From NCBI GenBank assembly GCA_037903475.1, contig JBAJFG010000314.1, positions 1,178,001 through 1,242,000 on the forward strand: DNA of 64,000 bases. Reading direction: 5' to 3'. The translations under genes and the position numbers were made by a program. Shown here one piece after another: positions 11,596-23,700 of this stretch (the first letter of the stretch is position 1; each line of letters begins with the position of its first letter). Below the pieces are notes generated by a model. That model ran no database searches, was not told where the DNA came from, and worked only from the letters and a program-made list of their open reading frames with translations. The DNA is from Ancylostoma caninum (Eukaryota; Nematoda; Chromadorea; Rhabditida; Ancylostomatidae).

Positions 11596-12058
11596 CAATA
11601 CCCGCTCTATGTTTGTTAAAAATGAACATTCAGAACGCGGATTTGCCTTCTTTTCGTTCCAAGGCGATAACTCATAGTAACAAAGCGATTCACAGACCAA
11701 ACCAGGGGTCAGAAGCAGCAGTGGAGTAGGCTATTTTCATGAAACCAGCTCTAAATTTCGATTTTGAACATTGAAATCGCAGAGCCATTTATAGTGCTCG
11801 GATCATGCCGCGCTCCAAGGCATGTCGCGCGCTATGCACGGCGAGGCCGCGGCAGAATTAAAAACTTGCGAATTTCGTTGCTGAAAATCAGAATTTAGGG
11901 CTGATTTCATGAAATATGGTAGCCCACTCCATTGCCGTTTTTGATCCATGGTTTGGTGTGTGAATCGCTTTGTTAAGATGAGCTATAACTCTAGAACGAA
12001 AACAACGCAAATCCGCTTTCTAGATGTTCATTTTTAACAAACCTTAGCGCGGGTACTG
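11596..12058. mobile_element. Palindromic MITE, 463 bp, TA-flanked
   Basis: The left end reads CAATACCCGCTCTATG. The reverse complement of the right end reads CAGTACCCGCGCTAAG. The match continues through TTTGTTAAAAATGAACAT, an AGCGATTCACA block and a TTTCATGAAA block, so each arm is about 170-200 bp with scattered differences around a GC-rich centre. TA at 11594-11595 and 12059-12060 fits a Tc1/mariner-type target duplication. There is no coding capacity. A transcript through it would fold into a long hairpin. Confidence 0.8.
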
Positions 12059-12060
12059 TA

Positions 12061-15000
12061 TGTACAGTGGCTTTCACATATTGTGCCTAACGTGTTCCTC
12101 AATTAGGGAGTTTAACTGACGAAAATCCATATCTGAAGCTTGAACTGAGTCACAAGGAGAGTAGGAGTGCGTTGAGGCACAACGTGCTCCTTCGTCCCGT
12201 AACTCTGCGCCTTCTGAGAATGCTTCCGAGCGGAGTTACTGCATTCGGAGCTCAAAATACAATAATTTCGAAATTGATTTCGTTCCTCCCTCACAACAGC
12301 TTTGTTGGATCAAGAAATATATTGTTTCTTCTAAATAGTTCATTATAAAAACACCATCATGTTGATCAAAATCCTTTCTTTATCGGTTCCGTTTTTTCTG
12401 TTGTCCCAACTTTCGAAGAACTCACAGTTTTCATAGGGTTTTTGCGATTTAGTAGCTTCCGCTACCTTTCGCTTTTTTAGTGGCACACGTATGAGTGCAT
12501 AACAAATGCATGATAATTGCACATTCGCTATAGTAATATTAGTGTGAAGCCGTTCATTCTAGGGAAGCACTAAAATTGTCAACAGGCCTAAAAACTGCGG
12601 AAAAAAATTATTCAATCTGATTACATATTCGAAGCATGCATTTCGCCAACGGATTTCTCCCCGATTTGTGCTGCTAACACGCCATCAGTGACTCAGAGTG
12701 AATGTTTTAATGCTTTTATTTTTTTAGAGATTCAATAAAATCCTATTTTTGGACAAATTTGACGGGTTGCCTTCGGTTATCGACGCTAAGGACAAGTCGG
12801 CAGAAGCGGTCAGAGGGAAATGGTGAGCAGAATACTTTACAACATTTTTTCTTCCTCCATAGGAACACACATATAAACATTTTGTTGTATTTTTAAAAAA
12901 ACCGAAAAGATTGACATTTATGTTTCTTGGTCCATGTCGAACCGACTAACCATTTTACGCAACAGAAAGGAAGCTTTTGCAGAGCTCCAACCTATACTCA
13001 AGCTTCGCTCAGACTGGTCATTCTGGATTTGGAATTCTGGGTTGAAAATTCAGAAATTGAAATGGCTAGTAACACTCACTCGCTCGTTGAATGTCACCAG
13101 ACGGTGTAGTTCGGACGAAGATTTGTTCCGCGGTTCAGAACATGGACGGCTTTCACAGCTTTCAAGCCTCTAAAGAAGACGTCATTGTCGAAACGTCAGG
13201 CCCTCTATAATAAAGTATTCCAACCTGGCAACCTACCAACCTGACAGGTGCAGAAGAAGATAATGAAATTGAAGTACTCTGTCGTTTGAAGTCATCAGGG
13301 TGCCGAATAGCCGCCACTTTTCTAACCTCTATGCAACTTGATTTTTGTTTCGAGTTGTAAATTCTTTGTTGTTCTAGAATCGTCACACGACATCCTGGTC
13401 TTTCAACATCATCTTAGTCAGTTACGTACTTTATACTACCCCAATTATATTTCCCAAAATTCGTTTTCTTCTGTCAGGCGTAAAAATAGTGCAAAACAAA
13501 AAGGATGACCGATTTATCGCATAAAACAGTTGGCGAAAAAGATCACGCTATCGCTACGTTTTCATATTGGCCCACCCTTCAGACTCGCGAAACTTGCTCA
13601 CCCAGCGATGAGTTCGGAGTTATCAGGAGACAAAAATTCCAAGGTAGCAGAGATCTCCAATTACTCTAGTGCTGACACGTCGAAAATTTTCATCGGTTTC
13701 TGCGTTCAAGCCCTATTCTCAGATTGGATACCATCCCTCCCCCCAGTACTTGACGTTCCGATCAACATTCGAGACAATGGAGCCGCATGGTTCCGGTTAA
13801 GATCTACTAGAAACGAGCCAGCCAAAAACTACAAAAACTAGTTAAGTTGCCAGAACAAAGTATTGTTAGCTTTAACACCGCAGTAGCACATTGACCTTGA
13901 AAGTAGATATCAGATGCGATCTCAAAGCCGACTGGAACCTGTCCAGTGAGGGGATTTCTGAACGTACCTAGGAAGGTTCATGGCTTCTCGATCCTTCGGA
14001 ATTTTCGGAGCACATGCGAGAAAATTATATATTTTGCAATCGTTTTCATCACTTGTCATCGATAAGCATGGCAAATCACCAGGACAAGGTAACCAATTCG
14101 CGTGGAGAACTTGTCCATTATAGAAGAGCCAGTAGGGCAGAAACCTCCCAGGATCATTAGGTCAGAAACCTCTCAGGAACATTCATGAATTCCATCGCAG
14201 TAAGCGACATTGGTGGTCAAAGAATTCACCATTATCTTATTCCTGAGTGGAAGATAAACTGCTCAATCAAAAGTGCGGGTGATTCGAATGTGGTAATGTA
14301 CCATACCATACCATGCATAGTTTCATGTATGCCGCAGTTGAAATCTCTAATTCTTACTTCTTTGAGCCTATCATGATCTGTCTATGGTGCTTTCTCAATT
14401 TGTTTTCTTTATGAAAGGTTGTGATCTATCTCAAAATGTATATAATAAGTAAATATAAATGAATAAATGAATAAAGAAGTATGCAGGTAAAGTGCCTTCT
14501 GCTATTGTGCGCCAGAGAAGTTGAGCATATGCATATAACAAGTAATATAGAAAAGAAAACGGTCACTATAGTAACTAAGAAATAACCAGAACGGCACCAA
14601 GTAGAAAAATCTGAATGCTTCACCTTGCTGGATTCCTGTGCCTGATTTTCTAAATGAATTCATTTGAAAAAAAACCTCGTGATTTTATTGAATAATGTAC
14701 AAGGGTGTTATTGTTTTTACTGTGTTAATATCAGTCCAAGTATAACATCATTTAAAACAGTAGATTAGAAACTCTCTGATAAGGATATATAAAACCAGAA
14801 AAATCAGAACAGGAAAGTTGCAATGAACAGGATATAGACGGATCAGAATTCTGTGGGGTCATGGAATAGAGGAAGGCTCTGGATGGCAAAGCAAGGGAAA
14901 GAGGTGCCTGCCAACACCGCAATTCCGTCAGAGAGGTACGTATATCGGGGCCCCGGATACCAGCTTAGTAGGTCCGTCGACCAAGCCAAGCTCCACATGC

Positions 15001-15260
15001 CGCACCCAACAGTTCCAATCAGTGACTGGGTCGAATAGGAACAAGTAGATCGTAAAACTATGTTTGAATGCGACCATAACACTGAAGCGTTAGTAACATC
15101 AACTGAGGTGACCATAAATATCAAGAACATCGAAACGGAAACTACGGAGGTAACCGAGCCAGGATGTAAGGTTAGAGCTAGAATGTGGTAAACAACACTA
15201 CGAGTGAGATAAACGTGTATTTCAACGATCCTGCTGGAAAATCTTACTTCTTTTTAATTG
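12061..15260. other. Intergenic, no supported gene
   Basis: No exon chain found. The frame 13530-13841 (103 codons) lacks recognisable motifs. Near 14140-14185 the words AGAAACCTC-CAGGA and ATTAGGTC are locally duplicated. A dispersed repeat lies at 13160-13235 and is listed separately. Confidence 0.5.
13160..13235 (+). repeat. Dispersed repeat, copy 1
   Basis: Contains AAAGAAGACGTC, GTCGAAA, TCAGGCC and a run ending CTACCAACCTG. The same words in the same order occur at 29998-30065. Probably a fragment of an interspersed element; family unknown. Confidence 0.55.
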
Positions 15261-15266
15261 ACAGTT

Positions 15267-15672
<406 letters not shown>

Positions 15673-15693
15673 TGTTGGGTGTGAATGTTGGGT

Positions 15694-15845
15694 GTGATAA
15701 GGGTGCGCCGGCGTCCAAAAGCAAGGAAACGCCTGGAGTCGGGTCCAACGGTGTGATAAGGGTGTAAGGGCGTTCAACAGTGGAGGAACCTCTGGAGACA
15801 GGTCCCAACGGTGAGATAAGGGTGCTCCGATGTTCAGGTCCAATC
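15694..15845 (-). repeat. Diverged minisatellite block, about 59-60 bp units
   Basis: GTGATAAGGGTG at 15694, 15753 and (as GAGATAAGGGTG) 15813 gives periods of 59 and 60 bp. On the minus strand each unit reads CACCCTTATCAC then TTGGACCCGACTCC, clearly related to the 49-50 bp unit at 7085-7710. It is followed on that strand by the (CA)n tract. About 2.5 units remain. Confidence 0.85.
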
Positions 15846-16043
15846 CCAGATTGCACTTACTCGGTCAATTTTTACTATTTACGTCCACCACAGCGAACAG
15901 AAATGTGTTACCACAAATTGTTGGAAAGGAGCTGTCATAGTAGGTCAGTGGTTCTATCAACCGCGTTAAAGAACACTTCTCTGTGGATAGTGTCTGTTCA
16001 TCCACCTGCACTAATCTTATCTGAGAACAATGAAAATATGCGA

Positions 16044-16072
16044 CCGGCGTTAGCCGGACGATCAGGCTGGTA
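16044..16072 (-). repeat. GC-rich hairpin motif, copy 2
   Basis: Minus-strand copy of the motif at 6531-6572 (TACCAG-CTG, then CGTCCGGCTAACGCCGG). It lies upstream of the minisatellite on the minus strand, as copy 1 does on the plus strand. Confidence 0.6.
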
Positions 16073-16099
16073 TCCATTAATTGTTACCCACTGTGACTA

Positions 16100-16515
16100 A
16101 AACCAATATAAACCCCTCTCTCTAAGAATTTTCTTCGATTTTGCACCGAATGCAACGGCTGACGTAGATTGAAAAACAGCATGGGAGGTTATCACACATC
16201 GTGATGCTACGTGGTACAAACGAATCATGGTGCTGCTGTGATGGTGCTGTGCTTGCCAAACATCTGAACTGATGCACTCTACTTCTACCGCTGAATATAA
16301 AGAAGAAAAAAAACTCTTCAGCATCAACATCGACTTCATTGTCCATGATTTGCTTAAACTGCAATGAAGTGCTGTTCCGACGCATCAGCCGCTCTTCGTA
16401 CGATATGCGAAATAAGTCATTTCTTGCGAAAATGCGTTTCGTAAACGACCTCTGAACGTTTTCTAGCTCATTCACTAGTATAAGTTTAGTGGGGGACCAT
16501 AGACATGGGATAACA
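16100..16515 (-). pseudogene. CR1-like LINE reverse transcriptase C-terminal fragment
   Basis: The minus strand reads WSPTKLILVNELENVQRSFT and KRIF, then later RSRVHQFR and FVPRSITMCDNLP. This is the conserved end of CR1/L2-type reverse transcriptases (L-E-x-V-Q-R-x-F-T-K-R, then F-x-x-R-x-I-x-x-W-N-x-L-P). The central region is compressed and contains a poly-Phe run. The consensus Trp-Asn is Cys-Asp here. Only a 3' truncated relic remains; it is a different clade from the element at 7860-11290. Confidence 0.7.
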
Positions 16516-19380
16516 AGTGAGTAGCTCAGTAGATATCTCTACCTCGAAAGGTGCTGCAACCAGTAAAATTCTTGGGCGTTGATGTTCAGCGATGGTGGAG
16601 TGATTAGTGAATCAATTGTGGTTCGTGCCAGTAGTTCGTGCTGGTGTGGCGAACGCATCCACATCACCCCGAAAAAAACCACGAAACAACTACAGCTTAC
16701 GTACATTTAATCAACTATTTTTCATCTCTGAGAATTTCGCCAACCTTCAGCGAAAATATCTCACCAAAAATAGGCTTGCAGACGGTTTTATAATTCATCG
16801 ACTTCGGCAGCTCACACATATTTTACTAGGTTGGTTGGTAGAAATGGCGCGCTTTTCTTTCGAAACCATGTGATTTTTTAAGGAATGGTTTGACATACAG
16901 GTTCGATTACAAACTTATAGAGAAAAGCAAGCTCTTTCGTGCTGTAGGTATAAGAGATATCGGGTGGAGTTAGGAGTCAAGAAACAGTTGAAAATTTGAA
17001 ACAGTCTCGCCTTCCATTCTTTGAATATCGAGGATTTTTCTGCAGAACCAGCAGCAATACAGCCCAAAGCACCCTCTTTGTATAAGGTCAGGACATCAAT
17101 ACCTATTCCACATGTGAGCTCTAGTACAACGGTTTTGCTGCTAGGAAAATGTGGATGAGCACCTTTCTAAGCATTTCCTAGTTATTACTAGGAGTCTAGA
17201 TGGATGATCCCTCCCAAGGTGTTTTTTCGAAAGAGCAGATTCACCAATACCTAAAGCTGTTATTTGCTCCAAAGAGTCGCAAGGGGACGTCTGGAAAATG
17301 GGCGCTTTTTTCTGCACCCTAACTTTTGACCAAAATTTGCTTCCGAGAGGGGGCTTGTATTTTGATGGCTCTGCTAGGAAACGTTCAAAATGGCATCCTA
17401 TTCTACAGGAAAAGTGCAGTATTCCTGCAGCTTTTTCCAGCTCCCTAATCCTCTATCTCACAAGAAAACGAAAATCTCCTTGTTCTTTGCTTCTCAGTCC
17501 CACGAGTTCTCTGCGCAGGACCGCAGGGACCTGCTCATATTTGAGCAATGATCCCTGCTAATCAAAGGAATTGTATTGCCGCCGAGGTTTCTGTTCATTA
17601 AAGTTATGAAGAAAAGTCAACGCAAAAACGCGCCATTTCTTTTGCACCAACATAATATTTCTCCGAACGTCTACACAACGCAGAAAGCACAGAACTCTCC
17701 GGCGGGTGTGCTGTCGGCCTAGCGCAATTTCTACAAATTCAGGCCAGTTTTGCCTGATTTTTTCACCGAATGTGGGCACACTTACACAGTAAGTGGTCGA
17801 ACTCCCCGTATTCGAATACTATGGCTTGAAAGGGGGTATTTCCTCAAATATTTCCTTCACGTCATACAGAGAAAGGTCCTCCTCGTCATATGAGTTCCCG
17901 GGAGGGCCTAACTTTTCATGCTACTTGCCTTTATGTGGAACAGGGAAGAAAACGGGCAAATAGGCGACATTCCTTTATAAGTTCCTTTTGGTCTTTTAAT
18001 AAAATCTTTGTATAATAGTTTTATTAAAACCTTTTCAAGTTGCAGATTCGTTCGCACTTCTAGCCGTGGACTTGAACATTTCGCGAATGGCAGGGAAGCT
18101 GTCGACAGATTGGTTTTTTTTTTCGAAGGCAGATCAACTAAAAGAAATAGGCAAGTGACAAAGAAAGAAATATGGCGCAGAAAAACTTAGAATGTTTTGT
18201 CTTACAAAAGTAGTTCTTGTCTTCTTTTTGGATGTATAGGCCTGTTTGAGGCGACATCCAAACTCGTTCTTTGCGAATTCTGGGCAAATTAAAATTTTAT
18301 TTTTCTTCTGCCATTCATTCTCCACTTCAACAAACACAATTTACTTTACTTTACCAGAAACCAGATGGAGACCACACGAAGTGATTCATTCGCGTCAAAT
18401 CATCCAACAAAAAGCAGCCAACATTTTGTATTTTGAACCAAAGACACCTAGCAGGAGGACAAGCAGTAAGCTTTGAAAAATCAAGAAGAATAAAAACAAT
18501 TATTCGAGTTACGTCCGAGGCATCTCACAAAGAAGGAAGTTACCTTAAACGTTTCTATGACGTTCACGGGTTCAACACGCCCATTTGTTGCTGTTACCTA
18601 AATAACCTACCCAAACCTGTTGCCAGCGCAAGAAGATTGAGCGCCGACGGTGCGAACGCGTCCGCTGGCAGTGAGCCATTACAACGATACTCGGACTCGT
18701 GGAACGGAAAAAATACCAGTTTTAAAGGGCCGCTCGTAAACTTATTATTTTAATCGTTAGCAAAGACAAAGTCGCTCCTGTGCAGACAAATTGAGATCTC
18801 CTGCACAGGACCCAAATTGAACTAGTGGTAAGGCTCACAAAATACATTAACTGGTCTCTGGTAACTGAAACTGAGTATGTGAGTTGTGGAACGTCGTGCC
18901 CAGAAAAGATGGTGAAAGACCGAGCTCTGCGCAATTGGCCGATTCATACGACCAGCGAATCGTGCAGCTCCGTCACGCCGCCGTTTCAGTCACAACGTTC
19001 CGAACCTATCAAAGCAGTAACATCAGCACTTTTCAAGCTCAAAGTTACTCTTCATCCATACTTCGAGATGTTTTTAGCTCTTCTGGGTCATCTACGCAAT
19101 CATGAAACAAATTGGAGTACATTGCGCATGAATGTTGAAACCAAGAGTCACATTCGCTTCAGTGGCTGACCTTAAAGTCTACACATGGGCGCCAGGTATA
19201 TTTTTTAGATCCAACACCACAAGTCACTTACTGTGTCGGATTGTACAATGGATGCAGAGGCAACTCGCTACCACAGGGCTAGGGGCGCGGACAAAAGACC
19301 CTCTGAGGATCGGTTTCTGGCTTGTACTGGGTCGGGAGCCGGCTGCCGTGGCTACTTCTTAAACCGGTGACCAACTCGCC
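16516..19380. other. Intergenic, no supported gene
   Basis: Only short frames with no motif (for example 17298-17561, 18433-18753, 18825-19169). The base composition is ordinary for the region. No exon chain could be built. Confidence 0.5.
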
Positions 19381-19396
19381 TCGAAAGATGACGTCA
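19362..19396 (+). promoter_or_regulatory. Grainyhead-like half site plus CRE palindrome
   Basis: AACCGGT (19362-19368) matches seven of eight bases of the Grainyhead consensus AACCGGTT. TGACGTCA (19389-19396) is a perfect CRE-type palindrome 20 bp further on. Both lie about 1.3 kb upstream of the predicted grh-1 start. Short motifs occur by chance, so a regulatory role is inference only. Confidence 0.25.
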
Positions 19397-19489
19397 TTCC
19401 CCGTGGAAGCCGCACGCGGGAGAGAACGAGTTCATCGTTGACGACTTGTGCAAACGTTGCAAAACTTGATATAATATCAGGACTCGGCG

Positions 19490-19749
19490 TTGTGCTGGCC
19501 CGTGTCCAGCAGCGGGGCGTGGTCCGAGATTCCCACGCTTTCAGGTTGTGCAGTGTTCAAGGCGTCTGCGCCCTCATCGGCGGTCGTGACACGGTCCGCC
19601 GACCGGTATTGCCCCGCCCCGCGGACTGCTTGGGCCCGCCCCTCCGAGCGCACACTGGTTTTTCGAGTTTCGGTGTCTCACGCGCCGGCTGCCTCTGTGC
19701 CTCTCTGTCTTCTCTTCCATTCTCTCGGCCTTCCAGACCGGACATTCAG
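19490..19749 (+). other. grh-1: Candidate 5' exon of grh-1 ending in a strong donor
   Basis: A GC-rich, CpG-rich block (with CCCCGCCCC) ends at ATTCAG followed by GTAAGC at 19750, a near-consensus splice donor. It lies 957 bp upstream of the first supported grh-1 coding exon. It could be a 5' UTR or N-terminal exon of an alternative grh-1 isoform. I cannot show that it joins the gene, and the 87-codon frame inside has no known motif. Confidence 0.3.
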
Positions 19750-20706
19750 GTAAGCCTGTTCTGTCCGCCACCCCACGCCACCGCCGGCTCTGCTGGCTGC
19801 TGGGGCTACTAGTTGCCGACGCTCCGCTTTGACCCCCTCACATACCAAAACGACCTGCTTATCACGTAGACAGGTTCTCCCTACTGCCAACAGGTTCATT
19901 CCGCTACCCCCACGAGTTGTCGATCCCGAATCATGACACTCTCCCTCACACAGGAGCTGGTTTCGAATTCGACCAGGGCATGCCTCGCCTTGGCCAACCG
20001 GGCTCGGGATTGGGGGACCGTGGACCACATCGGGGGCTCCCGCACAGCTCTATGATTACGCCTAACAGAGTTTAGCTGCAGCTCCAAGGCTCCAACGCGC
20101 TACTCACCGGCTTGAAAGTGGTGGTCTTCAATGTGTTTCTGCATTCATGACATTCTCCTGCACTACTTTCCTTGGATTTGAAAACTTGATAATTTTCCAC
20201 TGGTGAATCCTTTGACAGACATTGTACATCCCCACAGTCATACTTAATTTCATTCGCTTACATTACTTCCGCATCTGGAAAGGCAAAGGAACTGCGTTTT
20301 GGTGCCTCGGAGACAGACCACCAGAAATTTTCCTACTAGTAGTCATTTTGAGAAATTTTTGTGACGCTCTCCTTGGGCAAACACTGTCCTCGTCGTATGA
20401 CGATAAACTACAAGTTTTCTCGAGCGAATCCAGTTCGGCGATAGACAAAGTTCCGCCACTCCGGCTGCACAGCTTAGAACGAGAGCAAAGTTTGTGGATT
20501 CAAAGTACGGCATTTGTAGCGTAGGCAGTGGAAAAATCTCTCAATTTCTGTGTGCGTAATCGCAATCGTTGTGTTCCGTCTCGATTCCACTCAATTTTTA
20601 TCCTTAGCACCTCACTATGGGAGTCAACCAAGTGCTTAAAATGCAAATTTAAGGAAGAGCGGCGGTTCGCTAACGGCCAGTGCAATCGGGAGAGGTTGGG
20701 TGTGGA

Positions 20707-23700
20707 ATGAAGCTAGGCTTCGACTCGAACGTCGTCGCCAGCATGTCTCAATTCCAGCTCGAACAATCATCCGTCATCAAAACCGCCCCCCCAGGACGTC
20801 AACTCGAATTCTCGCCCAAGGTACGTCCCTTTTCGCACTCCTTTACCCACGAATGCCTGTGTCTGAGCTTGTTTTTTCAGAATGAACCGATCGATTTGGC
20901 TCCACTCACGCAGTCGAACCTGCAGGATCTGTCAAAAATGCAGCCGATCGACTTGAATTACTACAATACAAATTACCAACGCGCGTACGAGTATGCAGCT
21001 ATAGGGCTTGGCGGGCATAATCAGTCCTCGTTAATCCCCACTCCCTCAACTGCCGGCCAACTTTACTATGGATTCCCGAACGGCGTCGTCCAGCAGGACT
21101 GGGGCCGGCCCATGGACACCTACACGGCCTACCCGCGGGCCACCACTCTGCAGTACAACCCCCAGGAGAACCAGCAGGAACGGGTGTACAAGGGAGTGGA
21201 CATGCCGAGCCCGGTGGATTCGGGCATAGGAGCAGACTTGTCGATGATCGCCGGAGCGAAGGAGGAGTTCTTCCAGGCAGACTCGATGCTCGATCGATCA
21301 GCAGAACGAGCGTTGAGCCATAGGGATTCGCCAGTAGTGATACCAAAATTGTAAGCAAATTACAGTCAGAGGTGGTTTCCCCGTGAGTTGGAATCAGCCG
21401 TCGCTCGGTCGATACGGCCGGCGACGGTTCGATAACAACTCGGGTCGGAATCCAGTTTTGTTTCGACTTCGACGTACACTCACTCGCCACGTTTGTTTCA
21501 GACACAACCCGCTAGGTTTTCAATATGTTCTCGAAGCGCCGATCTCGACGTCGATCCGGAAGGAGGACGACCGGATGACGTACGTGAACAAGGGCCAGTT
21601 CTACACCGTGTCCCTCGACTACATCCCCGACATCAACAAACCGCTGAAGAGCGTCACCGTCAAGGTATGCATGTGTGTATGTGCTGGCTGGCTGTCCGGG
21701 CTGCTGCTGAGTTGTTTGCATCGCTGTAACTGCCTCCTGCCGCGCGTGCTTGTCCTACAGTAGCCGTCGCCGCTGTGTGGGGAGTACTGTAGCGTCAAGC
21801 GCGTCAGCAATTGTGTGGTGTGTGCGTGTGCTTCCCCCTTTTGGAACGCGGAGGTCACAACACTGCACGCCACTAAAGGCAAATGGGATTGCTGCGATAG
21901 CAAAACACACCTTTCTCCGAGCAGCAGCCGGGAGAGCGAAAATTCCAAAGCAGTACCAAGACATTTTGCAAAATTTGGTCAAATTCTTCCAGAAAATATC
22001 CTGTTGCTGCTTTTCAGAGTCAACTGATGATCGTCTTTCGGGAAGACAAGACTTACGAGGAGGAGATCAAGACGTGGCAATTCTGGCACAGCCGCCAGCA
22101 CTCCGCCAAGCAACGAATCCTCGAGGTGGACAGCAAGAACAGCTCGGGCATGATCGGCCAGATCGAGGAGATCGCCCACAACGCCGTGCAGTTCTACTGG
22201 AACCCGTCCGAGAACGGTGTCAAGGTAGTGTGTCTGATGAACCTTGTTCGGCTCAGCACTGTCATGTCCATTAATTCCGCTACAGTACTCATTTAATGCG
22301 GGGATGATTGAAGGCCGCGAGGCAAATGTGTGGCGGCGCGGCCTCAGCACCTTGCATTTCACTGAGCCGCACCGCGCTTTGTGGACATTAGAGACCGGAT
22401 CGTGGTGCTGGGGCTGAAATCAGGAAACACATAGCAGGGAAATCCTTCGGTTCAGTTTTTACTTCAGCTGGCAAATTTACACATGCAGTGTTCCAAAAGA
22501 GGCAACATGTGCTCGATAACTCTCCTCATCTCTTCTCGCTCCCTCTCCACCTTTTTCGTCTTGCGTCTATTGCTTTACTTCCTCACATTTTCAACTTTTC
22601 CCACGAATTTTGATTTTCCTTTTTTTGGATTTTGATCCCTGTATGGCAGTGGTGGTCTTCGGGAGCCTCTCTTGGGAAGTCAGGTTCTGGGCATAGCTTT
22701 TAACTCTGCCTGCTTGGCTGGAATTCTGGAAGCATAGGTGGAAATGGAACGAATTTATGGATTTCACGGTTCTTCATTACTTTGTTGTCATAATTCCTCG
22801 GCATATGATCCTCATTCTTCAATTCATTCCTTTATATTTTAGAATTACACTCAGCATTCCCTAAGAAGCATCGTGGCTCTACCGGATTTTTCCCATAACC
22901 TTTATTTTCTAATCAAGTATTATGATTTCATTCATGAACTATGATTTAATCCGTGAAGCTACGTTGCATAACTGTACTATCTCTAAGTTTACCAAATTCG
23001 CATATATCTATCCGAGGACTCATTCATTGTTTTCCCAGGGATCTGATGACTTTATATTGTGGAAGGCCCACCCCTCCGATTCGAAAAATGGTGAATAACC
23101 TGTGAGTCACCATGGTCGAACACCGTGCTGCTTCCCTGTTCCCCAGCTGACCGTAGCTGCTCCCGGACTGGTTTCTCGCTGTCCATGGGGTCAGTTCGTA
23201 GCGGGTTCGTACCTCAGTGTGAAGTTTGCTTAAGCGCGGGGTGAGGGTCGAGACGAACAGCAGCATTCCATGTCCCCGCCGACCGTATTGACAGTCGACT
23301 GCGCGGTTTTCGGCGATTAGTCAATCGATATCACATTCAAGGCTAACCTGCCGCGTTGTGTAGAGGTGCACAGGTGTGCGGGGGAAGGGTGGCGCGCGGA
23401 CGGGGGGGGCGATGTGCTCAGTAGGGCCGTGCCTAATTGTGCCTAATTTCGTTCGAATTCAGATCAGCATCGCGACGCAATGTCTCTCGACGGACTTCTC
23501 GAACCAGAAGGGCGTGAAGGGACTGCCGCTGCACGTGCAGATCGACACGTACGACGGCGAGAACGACAAGCAGCCGTTCCACCGCGGTTACTGCCAGATC
23601 AAGGTGTTCTGCGACAAGGTGAGTGGTACGGTCAGCGCTGCTGAAGCTGAAGCCCTGAAGCCCCCGTCGACGGTGAAATGGGGTAATAGTGACGACTGCG

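Noticed and set aside
16516..16580. tRNA-like stretch (TAGCTCAGTAG)
   Set aside because: Resembles a D-arm, but there is no box B, anticodon arm or acceptor pairing.
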